DNA from: Clostridia bacterium
Lineage (GTDB): Bacteria > Bacillota > Clostridia > Christensenellales > Aristaeellaceae
NCBI GenBank assembly: GCA_017936765.1
Contig: JAGBEX010000003.1
Coordinates: 62,001-126,000 of the forward strand
Direction of reading: 5' to 3'
DNA: 64,000 nucleotides
Shown: piece by piece, positions 28,306 to 37,594 of the stretch
Layout of the letters: each line of letters starts with the position of its first letter
Numbering within the stretch: the stretch's first letter is position 1
Notes under the pieces: generated by a model
Database searches by the model: none
What the model saw: only the letters and a program-made list of their open reading frames with translations
Told to the model about the DNA's origin: nothing
Translations under genes and position numbers: made by a program

Positions 28306-28380
28306 GTAGCAGTATGGTAGCATATCTGTTTATTGACAGTCCATTGCTATAGTGCTACCATATAGGTAGCATTATGCTAC
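28306..28380. promoter_or_regulatory. Divergent promoter region with array of TGCTAC/GTAGCA half-sites
   Basis: Half-sites at 28306-28311, 28316-28322, 28353-28359, 28365-28371 and 28375-28380. They form TGCTACC-N5-GGTAGCA (28353-28371) and a perfect 15-bp palindrome centred at 28373. The rightward promoter TTGACA (28333-28338), 17 bp, TACCAT (28356-28361) has its -10 inside the array. Confidence 0.7.
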
Positions 28381-28396
28381 AATTTGGAGGCGTAGA

Positions 28397-28642
28397 ATGA
28401 AGAAAACTTCCTTCCTGATCGAACGCATGGATTTGTTCTATCATAACCGTTATACGGAAAGGCCTATGTGTATTAACTGTCGGCACTTTTGCAGATATTA
28501 CATCCGAAAGAACAGACGATATTTTCCTATAGATGCGGGAATGTGTATGCATTCCGAACGAACGGGTTGTAATGCCTGGGAGATCTGTTCCGATTTCACC
28601 CCGCAAGCAGCATCATCCCCAGCGCCAGAACAAACGAAATAG
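28397..28642 (+). CDS. Small cysteine-rich protein of unknown function
   Basis: 81 residues with seven cysteines in a zinc-binding-like order (CINCRHFC near 24-31, GMCMHS, GCNAWEICSDF). This pattern, CxxCxxF...GxC...C.x4.C.xF, recurs in short uncharacterised clostridial and phage proteins; I cannot name a family. GGAGGCGTAGA precedes ATG 28397. Its promoter lies within the RHH half-site array, so the divergent repressor probably controls it. The last 47 bp overlap the 3' end of the convergent YlbJ-like gene. AT content is higher than in neighbours, suggesting acquisition. Confidence 0.72.
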   Translation: MKKTSFLIERMDLFYHNRYTERPMCINCRHFCRYYIRKNRRYFPIDAGMCMHSERTGCNAWEICSDFTPQAASSPAPEQTK

Positions 28643-29396
28643 CCCCATGCACCGCCTGCCACAGCGCCTGCTCTCCCAGGGACATGAAGCCTTGGGGATA
28701 GCAGGCGCGGTTTTGCATCAGTACCGCTGCGCCGCCTGTGCCGGTGGCGGCGGCCATCAGCGCGGTGCGCAGGGGCAGCGGCAGGGGCAGCTCGGCCATG
28801 GCACGGGTGCCGGTGGCCACCTCCAGCAGGGTGGTGAGGGGCAGCGCCAGCCCTCCGGCGTGTTCCGTCAGCAGCGCGGCAAAGACCCGGAGCATCACCA
28901 TGGTGCCGCAGACCATCAGCATGGTGCGGGCGGCGGCCTCCACGGCCTCGCCCAGGGATAGGGGCGCGGGGTCGCAGGCAACGGGGGCGGCGCTGCCGGG
29001 GCGCACCATCAGCCCGGTGAGGTAGCCGCCCGCCACCACCGAGAGCAGTATGCACGCCCCCGCCGCTGGGCTGCGCAGCCAGCTGCCCAATGTCCCCAGC
29101 AGAAACATGGGACTCATGGTGGCGCAGCTGACCGCCAGGCGCTTGTCCCGCAGGCCCCGCTGCGCCATCAGCCGCGCCCCGGTGGGGGAGCCGCCGCACC
29201 AGCCCAGCAGCATCAGGCACCAGGACGGCAGCCGTCCGCCCATGCGGCTCACCAGCATCAGCGAGAGGGTCATGTAGGGGAAAAGTCCCGGCAGCACGCT
29301 TTGCACAAACAATCGGCAGGCGGCGCTGGCGGCCTCCATGGCCACGCCAGAGCGCAAAAGCAGCCAGCCCATCAGCAGCGGGAGAACGATGCGCAT
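28596..29396 (-). CDS. YlbJ-like sporulation/nucleoside-gate membrane protein
   Basis: 266 residues, about seven membrane segments. SVLPGLFPYMTLSLMLV, GWCGGSPTGARLMAQRG, SCATMSPMFLLGTLGSW and LGEAVEAAARTMLMVCGTMVMLRVFAALL match the order of YlbJ (nucleoside-recognition Gate domain), a membrane protein needed for spore cortex formation in Bacillus. It is shorter than YlbJ (about 400 residues) and lacks some C-terminal helices, so it is a reduced relative (YlbJ or SpoIIIAE-like roles cannot be separated here). It is divergent from polA and overlaps the Cys-rich gene at its 3' end. Confidence 0.75.
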   Translation of the reverse strand: MRIVLPLLMGWLLLRSGVAMEAASAACRLFVQSVLPGLFPYMTLSLMLVSRMGGRLPSWCLMLLGWCGGSPTGARLMAQRGLRDKRLAVSCATMSPMFLLGTLGSWLRSPAAGACILLSVVAGGYLTGLMVRPGSAAPVACDPAPLSLGEAVEAAARTMLMVCGTMVMLRVFAALLTEHAGGLALPLTTLLEVATGTRAMAELPLPLPLRTALMAAATGTGGAAVLMQNRACYPQGFMSLGEQALWQAVHGAISFVLALGMMLLAG

Positions 29397-29442
29397 GGTA
29401 TCACCTCATGGGAGGATATGCGGGAAATTCATCAAGTTCGCC

Positions 29443-29470
29443 TTGTTGACGAGCAAAAATGTGGTATACT
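29443..29470 (+). promoter_or_regulatory. Probable promoter of polA
   Basis: TTGTTG (29443-29448), 16 bp, TATACT (29465-29470), 29 bases before ATG 29500. Confidence 0.5.
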
Positions 29471-29499
29471 ATTGGCAGACTGCAAAGGAGGTAACTCCC

Positions 29500-32064
29500 A
29501 TGAAAGATACATTCCTTATCGTGGACGGCAACAGCCTGATGCACCGCGCCTTCCACGCCCTGCCCATCATGGACAACGGGGGCGTGTACACCAACGCCAT
29601 CTTCGGCTTTCTGAATATGCTGCTCAAGGTCATCAAGGAAGAAAACGTGCGCTATCTGGCCGTTTGCTTCGACGAGCATGGCCCCACCTTCCGCCACACG
29701 GTGTATGCGGACTACAAGGCGGGCCGCTCTGCCACGCCCATCGAATTGCGCCAGCAATTCGAGACCATCCGCACCCTGCTCACCGACATGGGCGTGAAGT
29801 GGTACACCCTGGCGGGCTGGGAGGCCGACGACCTGCTGGGTACGCTCTCCCTTCGCGGTGCGGAGGCGGGCGCGGCGCCCCTGCTCCTCACCGGTGACCG
29901 GGACGCCCTGCAGCTGGTGGGCAATGATGTGGAACTCATGTTCACCCGCAAGGGCATCAGCGAGACCATCCGCTTTACCCCCGCCAAGGTGCATGAGGAA
30001 TACGGCTTCTCCCCGGAGCAGGTCACCGACTGGAAGGCCATGGCGGGCGACAGCAGCGACAACATCCCCGGCATTCCCGGCGTGGGCGACAAGACCGCTG
30101 TGAAGCTCCTTCAGCAATACGGTACGCTGGAAAACGTGCTGGCCCACACCGATGAGATCAAGGGCAAGCTGCGGGAGAAGATCGAGACCTGGGCCGATCA
30201 GGCCCGCCAATGCAAGGAGCTGGCCACCATCCGCCGGGATGCGCCCATCCAATGGACGCTGTCCGACTGTGCGCTGCCCGACCTGAAGCAGGGCATCCCC
30301 GCCCTGCAAAAGCTGAAGCTGAACAGCATCATCCGCCGCCTGGGCGAGGAGCCTGCCGAGGCTGCTCCCCAGCCCACCGAGGCCGCGCCCCTGACGCTTT
30401 TGCCCTACCAGGACGTGCAGGTCATGTCCACCGGCGCGGAGCTGGAGGCATGGCTGCCCGCCGCAGCGAAGCCCCTGGCGGTGTACATCAGCGACGTGAG
30501 CATCTCCGTGGCGGACTCTGCCGGGAAGTGCTGCCTGGTGACCCTGGGCGGCGACCTGCTGAACCCTGGTGCCGATCCTGCCGAGGTGCTGGCGGTGCTG
30601 GCTCCGGCGCTTCGCGAACCCGCCGTGGTCCACGATGGCAAGAAGCTGATGCACACCCTGCGCAAGGCTGCCCTGCCCCTGCCGGAGAAGTTCCATTGGG
30701 ACACCATGCTGGGGGCGTATCTGCTCAACCCCCAGGAGAAGAGCTACAGCCTGGCGGCGCTTTGCCCCAACATGCCCGAGGATGCCCGCGCCCTGATGAG
30801 CCTGTTCACCTGGCAGCGCGGCCGGGTGGAGCAGGACGGTATGCTGCCCCTGATGCAGGAGGTGGAAATGCCCCTGTCCCTGGCGCTGTACCGCATGGAG
30901 TCCATCGGCTTCACGGTGGACACCGCCTTCCTGCGCCAGCTGGGTGATCGCTATGTGAAGGAGATCGAGGACGCCCGGCAGGAGATCTTCCGCGCCTGCG
31001 GCACCGGCTCCTTCAATGTGAACAGCACCCAGCAGCTGGGCGAAGTGCTGTTTGAAAAGCTCCAGCTGCCCCACGGCAAGAAAACCACCCGCGGCTACTC
31101 CACCTCTGCCGAGGTGCTGGAGAACCTGCGGGACATTGCCCCAGAGGTCATCGACCCCATTCTGCGCTACCGCCAGCTGACCAAGCTGAACTCCACCTAT
31201 GTGGAAGGCCTGTTGCGCCTGGTGGACAGCCAGGGCAGGGTGCATTCCTATTTCGACCAGGTGGCCACCGCCACGGGGCGCATTTCCTCCTCGGAGCCGA
31301 ACTTGCAGAACATCCCCGTCCGCACCGAGGAAGGCCGCGAGATTCGCCGTGCCTTCCTGCCCCAGGAGGGCTGGGTGCTGCTGGACGCGGACTATAGCCA
31401 GATTGAGCTGCGGCTCATGGCGCATTTCTCCGGGGACGAGGCCATGGTGGAGGCCTTCCGCACCGGGCAGGACGTTCATGCCCGCACCGCCAGCGAGATA
31501 TTCGACGTGCCGCTGGATGAAGTCGATTCCACCCTGCGCTCCCGCGCCAAGGCGGTGAACTTTGGCCTGATCTACGGCATCAGCGGCTTTGGCCTGGCCC
31601 GCAACACCGGCGTGACCCAGAAGGAAGCCCGGGAGTTCATCAGCCGCTACTTTGCCAAATACCCCGGCGTGAAGCGCTTTATGGATGACGCCACCGCCGA
31701 TGGCGAACGCAACGGCTATGCCGTGACCCTCATGGGTCGCCGCCGCTACCTGCCGGAATTGAAGTCCCCCAAGAGCGTCATTCGCGAGTTTGGCAAGCGC
31801 GCCGCCATGAACACCCCCGTGCAGGGTACCGCCGCGGATATCATCAAGCTGGCCATGGTGCGCGTGGACGAAGCCCTGCGCCGCGAAAACCTGCGCTCCC
31901 GCCTGATCCTGCAGGTCCACGACGAGCTGCTCCTGGAATGCCCCCCGGAGGAAGTCGAGCAGGCCGCCGCTCTGCTGGAAAAGTGCATGGTGGAAGTCAT
32001 TACGCTGAATGTACCGCTGCTGGCTGAGGTGCATCAGGGAAGCAACTGGGCAGAGGCGAAGTGA
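29500..32064 (+). CDS. polA: DNA polymerase I
   Basis: 854 residues. The N-terminal 5'-3' exonuclease domain (FLIVDGNSLMHRAF; GDSSDNIPGIPGVGDKTA, about 1-290) removes RNA primers and flaps. The middle 3'-5' exonuclease-like domain lacks the metal-binding DxE (it reads VYISDVSIS) and is probably inactive, as in many Bacillota Pol I. The polymerase domain has motif A DADYSQIELR (D631), motif B RSRAKAVNFGLIYG and motif C QVHDELLLE (D808). AGGAGGT precedes ATG 29500; an earlier ATG at 29338 lies inside the divergent gene. The stop at 32062-32064 abuts a palindromic repeat. Confidence 0.96.
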   Translation: MKDTFLIVDGNSLMHRAFHALPIMDNGGVYTNAIFGFLNMLLKVIKEENVRYLAVCFDEHGPTFRHTVYADYKAGRSATPIELRQQFETIRTLLTDMGVKWYTLAGWEADDLLGTLSLRGAEAGAAPLLLTGDRDALQLVGNDVELMFTRKGISETIRFTPAKVHEEYGFSPEQVTDWKAMAGDSSDNIPGIPGVGDKTAVKLLQQYGTLENVLAHTDEIKGKLREKIETWADQARQCKELATIRRDAPIQWTLSDCALPDLKQGIPALQKLKLNSIIRRLGEEPAEAAPQPTEAAPLTLLPYQDVQVMSTGAELEAWLPAAAKPLAVYISDVSISVADSAGKCCLVTLGGDLLNPGADPAEVLAVLAPALREPAVVHDGKKLMHTLRKAALPLPEKFHWDTMLGAYLLNPQEKSYSLAALCPNMPEDARALMSLFTWQRGRVEQDGMLPLMQEVEMPLSLALYRMESIGFTVDTAFLRQLGDRYVKEIEDARQEIFRACGTGSFNVNSTQQLGEVLFEKLQLPHGKKTTRGYSTSAEVLENLRDIAPEVIDPILRYRQLTKLNSTYVEGLLRLVDSQGRVHSYFDQVATATGRISSSEPNLQNIPVRTEEGREIRRAFLPQEGWVLLDADYSQIELRLMAHFSGDEAMVEAFRTGQDVHARTASEIFDVPLDEVDSTLRSRAKAVNFGLIYGISGFGLARNTGVTQKEAREFISRYFAKYPGVKRFMDDATADGERNGYAVTLMGRRRYLPELKSPKSVIREFGKRAAMNTPVQGTAADIIKLAMVRVDEALRRENLRSRLILQVHDELLLECPPEEVEQAAALLEKCMVEVITLNVPLLAEVHQGSNWAEAK

Positions 32065-32153
32065 CCAGAGGGCGCTGCCCTCTGGACTCCCGGTCAGGGC
32101 GCTGCCCTGACAACCCGCGAAGGGCCCTTCGGCCCTCTCGACACCCATTTTTT
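32065..32153 (+). repeat. Intergenic repeat module A, copy 2
   Basis: Starts at the polA stop: CCAGAGGGC-GCT-GCCCTCTGG, then GTCAGGGC-GCT-GCCCTGAC, then GCGAAGGGCCC-TTC-GGCCCTCTCG and ACACCCA. The hairpins are the same as in the copy at 6153 but in another order. Located directly behind a stop codon, like the other copies. Confidence 0.8.
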
Positions 32154-32177
32154 CAGGATGGTACTTGGCTGTGCAAT

Positions 32178-32203
32178 TGTAGGGGCGAACTGTGTTCGCC
32201 CGC
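32178..32203. repeat. Intergenic repeat module C, copy 2
   Basis: Hairpin TGTAGGGGCGAAC-TGT-GTTCGCCCGC, compare 6432-6457. Between here and 32378 lie a CTGTGAGC/GCTCACAG palindrome (32257-32274) and a GCCTCCGC-type stem; I see no gene in 32065-32431. Confidence 0.65.
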
Positions 32204-32378
32204 TTGCCGCTGGGAGATTCTTGTGTGCTGGGTTCGTTGAGCTTTGGCTCGGATCTGTGAGCAAGCTCACAGAGTCCTCGCGTCGCGCATACGCTGCCCA
32301 TCCTCCCGGCTTGAGAGAGGCGGCGTCCTCCTGCGGAGGCCGGCAGGAGAATCAACCACTGGTGTGTTGAACGGTCTT

Positions 32379-32421
32379 CATTCTCAATTCCGAATTACGC
32401 ATTCCGAATTCCGAATTATTT
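32379..32421. repeat. Intergenic repeat module D, copy 2
   Basis: 43 bases made of AATTCCG and CATTCCG units, identical to the reverse complement of 60558-60600. It ends one base before the ribosome site of the tcdA gene. Confidence 0.85.
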
Positions 32422-32431
32422 CGAGGTGCTT

Positions 32432-33136
32432 ATGACTCAATTTTCCCGCACAGAGATGCTTATCGGCGCTCCTGCCCTTTCCCGCCTTCAGGCGGCCCGG
32501 GTGGCGGTTTTTGGCGTGGGCGGTGTAGGAGGTTTTACGGCCGAGGCGCTGGTGCGCGCCGGGGTGGGCAGCATCGACCTCATCGACAACGACACCGTGG
32601 CGCTCACCAACCTGAATCGGCAGATCATTGCGCTGCACTCCACCTTGGGGAGAAGCAAGGTGCAGGTCATGGCGGAGCGCCTGCGGGACATCAACCCGGC
32701 GGTGCGCATCACCTGCCACGAGATGTTCTACCTGCCGGAGAATGCCGACAGCATCGACCTGGCGCAGTATGATTACATCGTGGATGCGGTGGACACCGTG
32801 GCGGCCAAGCTGGAGCTGATCACCCGTGCCGATGCCCTGGGCAAGCCCATCATCAGCGCCATGGGGGCGGGCAACAAGCTGGATCCCACCAAGATCGTGG
32901 TCACCGACATCTACAAAACCGCCACCTGCCCCCTGGCGCGGGTGATCCGCACCCAATGCAAAAAGCGGGGCATTCACCGCCTGAAGGTGGCCTACTCCAC
33001 CGAACCCGCCCTGAAGCCCGCCGAAACGGAGGAGGAAACCTCACGCCGGGCAACGCCGGGCAGCATGAGCTTTGTCCCCTCGGTGATGGGGCTGATCATC
33101 GCCGGGGAGGTCGTGCGGGAGCTTGGCGGCGTGTAA
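32432..33136 (+). CDS. tcdA: tRNA threonylcarbamoyladenosine dehydratase (TcdA/CsdL)
   Basis: A 234-residue E1-like (ThiF fold) enzyme that dehydrates t6A37 of tRNA to the cyclic form ct6A using ATP. VAVFGVGGVGGFTAEALVRAGVG (ATP-binding glycine motif, two pieces), DLIDNDTVALTNLNRQI, DAVDTVAAK, and the C-terminal PGSMSFVPSVMGLIIAGEVV fit TcdA rather than MoeB/ThiF: no CxxC zinc motif is present. ATG 32432 lies just after GAGGTG; the ribosome site directly follows repeat D. Monocistronic, with a bidirectional terminator shared with the DUF815 gene. Confidence 0.92.
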   Translation: MTQFSRTEMLIGAPALSRLQAARVAVFGVGGVGGFTAEALVRAGVGSIDLIDNDTVALTNLNRQIIALHSTLGRSKVQVMAERLRDINPAVRITCHEMFYLPENADSIDLAQYDYIVDAVDTVAAKLELITRADALGKPIISAMGAGNKLDPTKIVVTDIYKTATCPLARVIRTQCKKRGIHRLKVAYSTEPALKPAETEEETSRRATPGSMSFVPSVMGLIIAGEVVRELGGV

Positions 33137-33139
33137 AAG

Positions 33140-33165
33140 AAAAACCACCCGGATGGGTGGTTTTT
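33140..33165. terminator. Bidirectional terminator between tcdA and the ilv operon
   Basis: AAAAACCACCC (33140-33150) / GGGTGGTTTTT (33155-33165), loop GGAT. Confidence 0.92.
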
Positions 33166-33169
33166 CTTT

Positions 33170-34351
33170 TTACAAAAGACTTTTGATGAACTGTTCCGCC
33201 GCCCTGGGGGAGCGGCTGCCACGGGCCAGGGCAAAGGCCTCGGCCTGGAGGTCCAGGGCGTTTTCGTCCATTTGCAGGCCGTGGCGCTGCGCCAGCTGGT
33301 GCACAATGTCCAGGTACAGGCGTTTCACCGGACGCTCGTAGTAGAGGGTGAGGCCAAAGCGGTCGGACAGGGAAAGCAGCTCCTGCACGGTATCGGAATG
33401 ATGCACGTCGTCGGAGGTGGCGCGGTCGGAGAAGTTCTCCTTCACGATGTGGCGACGGTTGCTGGTGGCGTAGATCACCGCGTTGCTGGCCTTGGCCGAG
33501 GCAGAACCCTCCAGCGCGGCCTTGAGCATACTGAAGCAATCGTCATTCTTGTTGAAGGACAGATCATCGATGAAGATGATGAATTTCAGCGGGTTATCCG
33601 CAATGCGGCCCATCACATAGGACAGGCTGAACAGCTGATCCTTCCGCAGCTCAATGAGGCGCACGCCCTGATCGAAAAAGTGATTGGCGCAGGCCTTCAC
33701 CGTGGAGGACTTGCCGGTGCCGGCATCGCCGCACAGGAGCGCATTGGCGGCGGGGCGACCATCCACCAGCGCCTGGGTGTTGTCCAACAGGCGCTGGCGC
33801 TGGCTTTCGTAGCCGATGAACTGGCTGAGGGTGATGTCGTCCGCGGCCTCCACAGGCAGGATGCTTTGTCCTTCCACCCGGAACATACCGGCGGTGGCGA
33901 ACACGCCGTAGCCATAGCGGGCAATGTTGGCCATGCGCTGGGCGTACACGCTGACGAAATCCGTGACGTGGTTCTCAAACTGGGGGATGTACCCCGCATC
34001 GTCCAGGGAGGCGCACAGCGTCTGGGCGTTCAGCTCCGTGAGGCGGGAAAAGAGCCGCAGCTCCGCCTGGGCATTGGCCTCCACCGAGGGCGGGGGCGTT
34101 TGCCCACGGGCGATGCTTTTCACGTAGAGGTTCTCATCCTCGCACACCGCGCGGGTGAGGAAATCGGAAAAGCAGCAGCCGCTTTCCGCCAGGGAGTAGA
34201 CGAACGCGCCCATAAGCGAAAGCTTCTCGCAGGGGTCGGTCTGGCATTTCAAAAGCTGGAGCAAAAGCGCCATGGGCTTTTTTTCAAGCAGGCCGCGGAA
34301 TACGCTCAGCGAGGCAAGCTGGCAGGCCAGCTGATGAGTCTCCTGGGTCAT
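33170..34351 (-). CDS. DUF815 family AAA-type ATPase
   Basis: 393 residues. An N-terminal helical part of about 170 residues precedes a P-loop ATPase core: LLCGDAGTGKSSTVKA (Walker A), FIIFIDDLSFNKNDD (Walker B), IYATSNRRHIV (sensor 1) and a C-terminal helical lid. This is the DUF815 family; homologues are widespread and uncharacterised. ATG 34351 (AAGGAG upstream) is used rather than an earlier in-frame codon inside ilvD. It starts 10 bp after the ilvD stop, so it is probably the last gene of the T-box-controlled ilv operon, although no role in amino acid synthesis is known. Confidence 0.85.
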   Translation of the reverse strand: MTQETHQLACQLASLSVFRGLLEKKPMALLLQLLKCQTDPCEKLSLMGAFVYSLAESGCCFSDFLTRAVCEDENLYVKSIARGQTPPPSVEANAQAELRLFSRLTELNAQTLCASLDDAGYIPQFENHVTDFVSVYAQRMANIARYGYGVFATAGMFRVEGQSILPVEAADDITLSQFIGYESQRQRLLDNTQALVDGRPAANALLCGDAGTGKSSTVKACANHFFDQGVRLIELRKDQLFSLSYVMGRIADNPLKFIIFIDDLSFNKNDDCFSMLKAALEGSASAKASNAVIYATSNRRHIVKENFSDRATSDDVHHSDTVQELLSLSDRFGLTLYYERPVKRLYLDIVHQLAQRHGLQMDENALDLQAEAFALARGSRSPRAAEQFIKSLL

Positions 34352-34361
34352 GGTATGCTCC

Positions 34362-36029
34362 TTATTCAAACTGGTTGATGATGGCGCCCTTGTCGGCAGA
34401 GCTGACCTGGGCGGCATAGCGTGCCAGGCAGCCCTTGATGCCCTGCTTGCGCTTGATGGGCATGGTCTCCTTGCGGGCGGCCAGCTCCTCGTCGGACACC
34501 TTCAGCTGGATGGAGTAGTCGGGGATGTTGATGGAAATGATGTCCCCATCCTTCACATAGGCGATGATGCCGCCGCTGACGGCCTCGGGGGAGATGTGGC
34601 CGATGCACGCGCCGCGGGTAGCGCCGGAGAAGCGGCCGTCGGTGATCAGCGCCACGTCCTTGTCCAGCCCCATGCCCGCAATGGCGGAGGTGGGGGAGAG
34701 CATTTCGCGCATACCGGGGCCACCGGCGGGGCCTTCGTAGCGGATCACCACCACGTCGCCCTTCACGATCTGGCCGCCATAGATGGCAGCAATGGCTTCT
34801 TCCTCGCTGTCAAAGACCTTGGCGGGGCCTTCATGCATCAGCATTTCCGGTGCCACGGCGCTGCGCTTCACCACGCAGCCGTTGGGCGCCAGGTTGCCCC
34901 GCAACACGGCAATGCCGCCGGTCTTGCTGTAGGGATTGTCGATGGTGCGGATCACCTGGGGATCCCGGTTCACAGCGTTTGCAATGTTCTCGCCCAGGGT
35001 CTTGCCGGTGCAGGTCATCACGGAGGTGTCCAGCAGGTTCAGCTTGGTCAGCTCTTTCAGCACGGCATACACGCCGCCAGCCTCGTTCAGATCCTCCATG
35101 TAGGTGGGGCCTGCGGGGGCCAGGTGGCAGAGGTTGGGGGTCTTTTCGCTGACCTCATTGGCCATTTCCAGGTCGAAGGGAACACCGCATTCGTTGGCAA
35201 TGGCGGGCAGGTGCAGCATACTGTTGGTGGAGCAGCCCAGCGCCATGTCGGCGGTAAGCGCGTTGCGGATGGCCGAGGGGGTCATGATGTCCCGGGGGCG
35301 GATGTTCTTGCGCACCAGCTCCATGATCTGCATACCGGCGTGCTTGGCCAGCTCGATGCGGGCGGAGTACACCGCAGGGATGGTGCCGTTGCCCTTGAGG
35401 CCCATGCCCAGCACCTCGGTGAGGCAGTTCATGGAATTGGCGGTGTACATGCCCGAGCAGGAGCCGCAGGAGGGGCAGGTGCCTTCCTCGCACACGCGGA
35501 GCTGATCATCGTCGATCTTCCCGGCGGAGTAGGCGCCCACGGCCTCGAACATGCTGGAAAGGCTGGTCTTTTTGCCATTGACCCGGCCAGCCAGCATGGG
35601 GCCGCCGCTGACGAAAATGGTGGGGATGTTCAGCCGCGCCGCTGCCATGAGCAGGCCGGGAACGTTCTTATCGCAGTTGGGGATCATCACCAGGCCGTCG
35701 AAGCCGTGGGCCATGACCATGGCCTCGGTGGAATCGGCGATCATGTCGCGGGTGATGAGGGAATACTTCATGCCGGTGTGACCCATGGCGATGCCGTCGC
35801 ACACGGCAATGGCGGGGAACACGATGGGCGTGCCGCCAGCCATGGCCACACCCAGCTTCACCGCATTGGCGATCTTGTCCAGGTTCATGTGGCCGGGAAC
35901 GATCTCGTTGTAGGAGCTGACGATGCCGATCAGCGGCCGCGCCTGCTCCTCGCGGGTCATGCCCAGGGCATGGTAAAGGCTGCGGTGGGGTGCATTCTGA
36001 AATCCGTCAACGATGGTATCCTTCATCAT
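34362..36029 (-). CDS. ilvD: Dihydroxy-acid dehydratase
   Basis: 555 residues. Converts 2,3-dihydroxy-acids to 2-oxo acids in valine and isoleucine synthesis using an Fe-S cluster. IlvD/Edd signatures with cluster cysteines are visible: [12 protein letters not shown] (about 120-131) and [16 protein letters not shown] (about 189-204). The substrate region [17 protein letters not shown] and the metal Asp/Lys region near the N-terminus are also present. Full length. Two adjacent ATG codons occur at the start (MMKD), with a weak ribosome site (AGGGTGATC). It lies 20 bp after ilvC and 10 bp before the DUF815 gene. Confidence 0.96.
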   Translation of the reverse strand: MMKDTIVDGFQNAPHRSLYHALGMTREEQARPLIGIVSSYNEIVPGHMNLDKIANAVKLGVAMAGGTPIVFPAIAVCDGIAMGHTGMKYSLITRDMIADSTEAMVMAHGFDGLVMIPNCDKNVPGLLMAAARLNIPTIFVSGGPMLAGRVNGKKTSLSSMFEAVGAYSAGKIDDDQLRVCEEGTCPSCGSCSGMYTANSMNCLTEVLGMGLKGNGTIPAVYSARIELAKHAGMQIMELVRKNIRPRDIMTPSAIRNALTADMALGCSTNSMLHLPAIANECGVPFDLEMANEVSEKTPNLCHLAPAGPTYMEDLNEAGGVYAVLKELTKLNLLDTSVMTCTGKTLGENIANAVNRDPQVIRTIDNPYSKTGGIAVLRGNLAPNGCVVKRSAVAPEMLMHEGPAKVFDSEEEAIAAIYGGQIVKGDVVVIRYEGPAGGPGMREMLSPTSAIAGMGLDKDVALITDGRFSGATRGACIGHISPEAVSGGIIAYVKDGDIISINIPDYSIQLKVSDEELAARKETMPIKRKQGIKGCLARYAAQVSSADKGAIINQFE

Positions 36030-36049
36030 GGTGGGATCACCCTGCTTCC

Positions 36050-37081
<1,032 letters not shown>

Positions 37082-37102
37082 CTATTTCGTGTTCGTTGTT
37101 CT

Positions 37103-37594
37103 TTATTCCATGATGCTGCCGCTGCGTTCCAGGGCGACAACACCGGTACGGCACATTTCCACAATGCCCAGGGGCTTGACCACCTCGATGAAGGCCTTCA
37201 CCTTGGCGGGATCGCCGGTGACCTCCACGCACATGGTATCGGTGCGGTAGTCGATGATCTTGGCGCGGTAGATCTCCGCTGCCGCCATCACCTCGCTGCG
37301 GTTTTCCGGGGTGTTGGGGATCTTGATGAGCATCATTTCCCGCTCCACGGTGTTGTCCGCCTGCAGGAGCTTGACCTTTTTCACATTGTGCAGCTTTTTT
37401 AGCTGGTTGATCAGCTGCTCCCGGGCGTAGTCGTCGCCGTTGAGGGTGACGGTGATGCGGGAGTAGGCGGGATCGTCGGTCTCGCCCACGGTGAGGGTAT
37501 CGATGTTGAAGCCCCGGCGCATGAACAGGCCGCTGACGCGGGTCAGGACGCCGTAGGTGTTTTCAACATAGATGGCGATCACATAGCGTTTCAC
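37103..37594 (-). CDS. ilvN: Acetolactate synthase regulatory subunit
   Basis: 163 residues. N-terminal ACT domain (IAIYVENTYGVLTRVSGLFMRRGFNIDTLTVG) binding valine for feedback inhibition, and the usual C-terminal ALS regulatory domain (EREMMLIKI ... AKIIDYRTDTMCVEVTGDPAKV). Longer, two-domain IlvN/IlvH type. The start overlaps the ilvB stop by 4 bp, coupling the two subunits. Confidence 0.96.
   Translation of the reverse strand: MKRYVIAIYVENTYGVLTRVSGLFMRRGFNIDTLTVGETDDPAYSRITVTLNGDDYAREQLINQLKKLHNVKKVKLLQADNTVEREMMLIKIPNTPENRSEVMAAAEIYRAKIIDYRTDTMCVEVTGDPAKVKAFIEVVKPLGIVEMCRTGVVALERSGSIME

Noticed and set aside
28113..28642. Toxin-antitoxin pair (RHH plus Cys-rich protein)
   Set aside because: The two genes are divergent, not an operon, and the Cys-rich protein matches no toxin; the RHH gene is instead in line with the FakA-domain gene.
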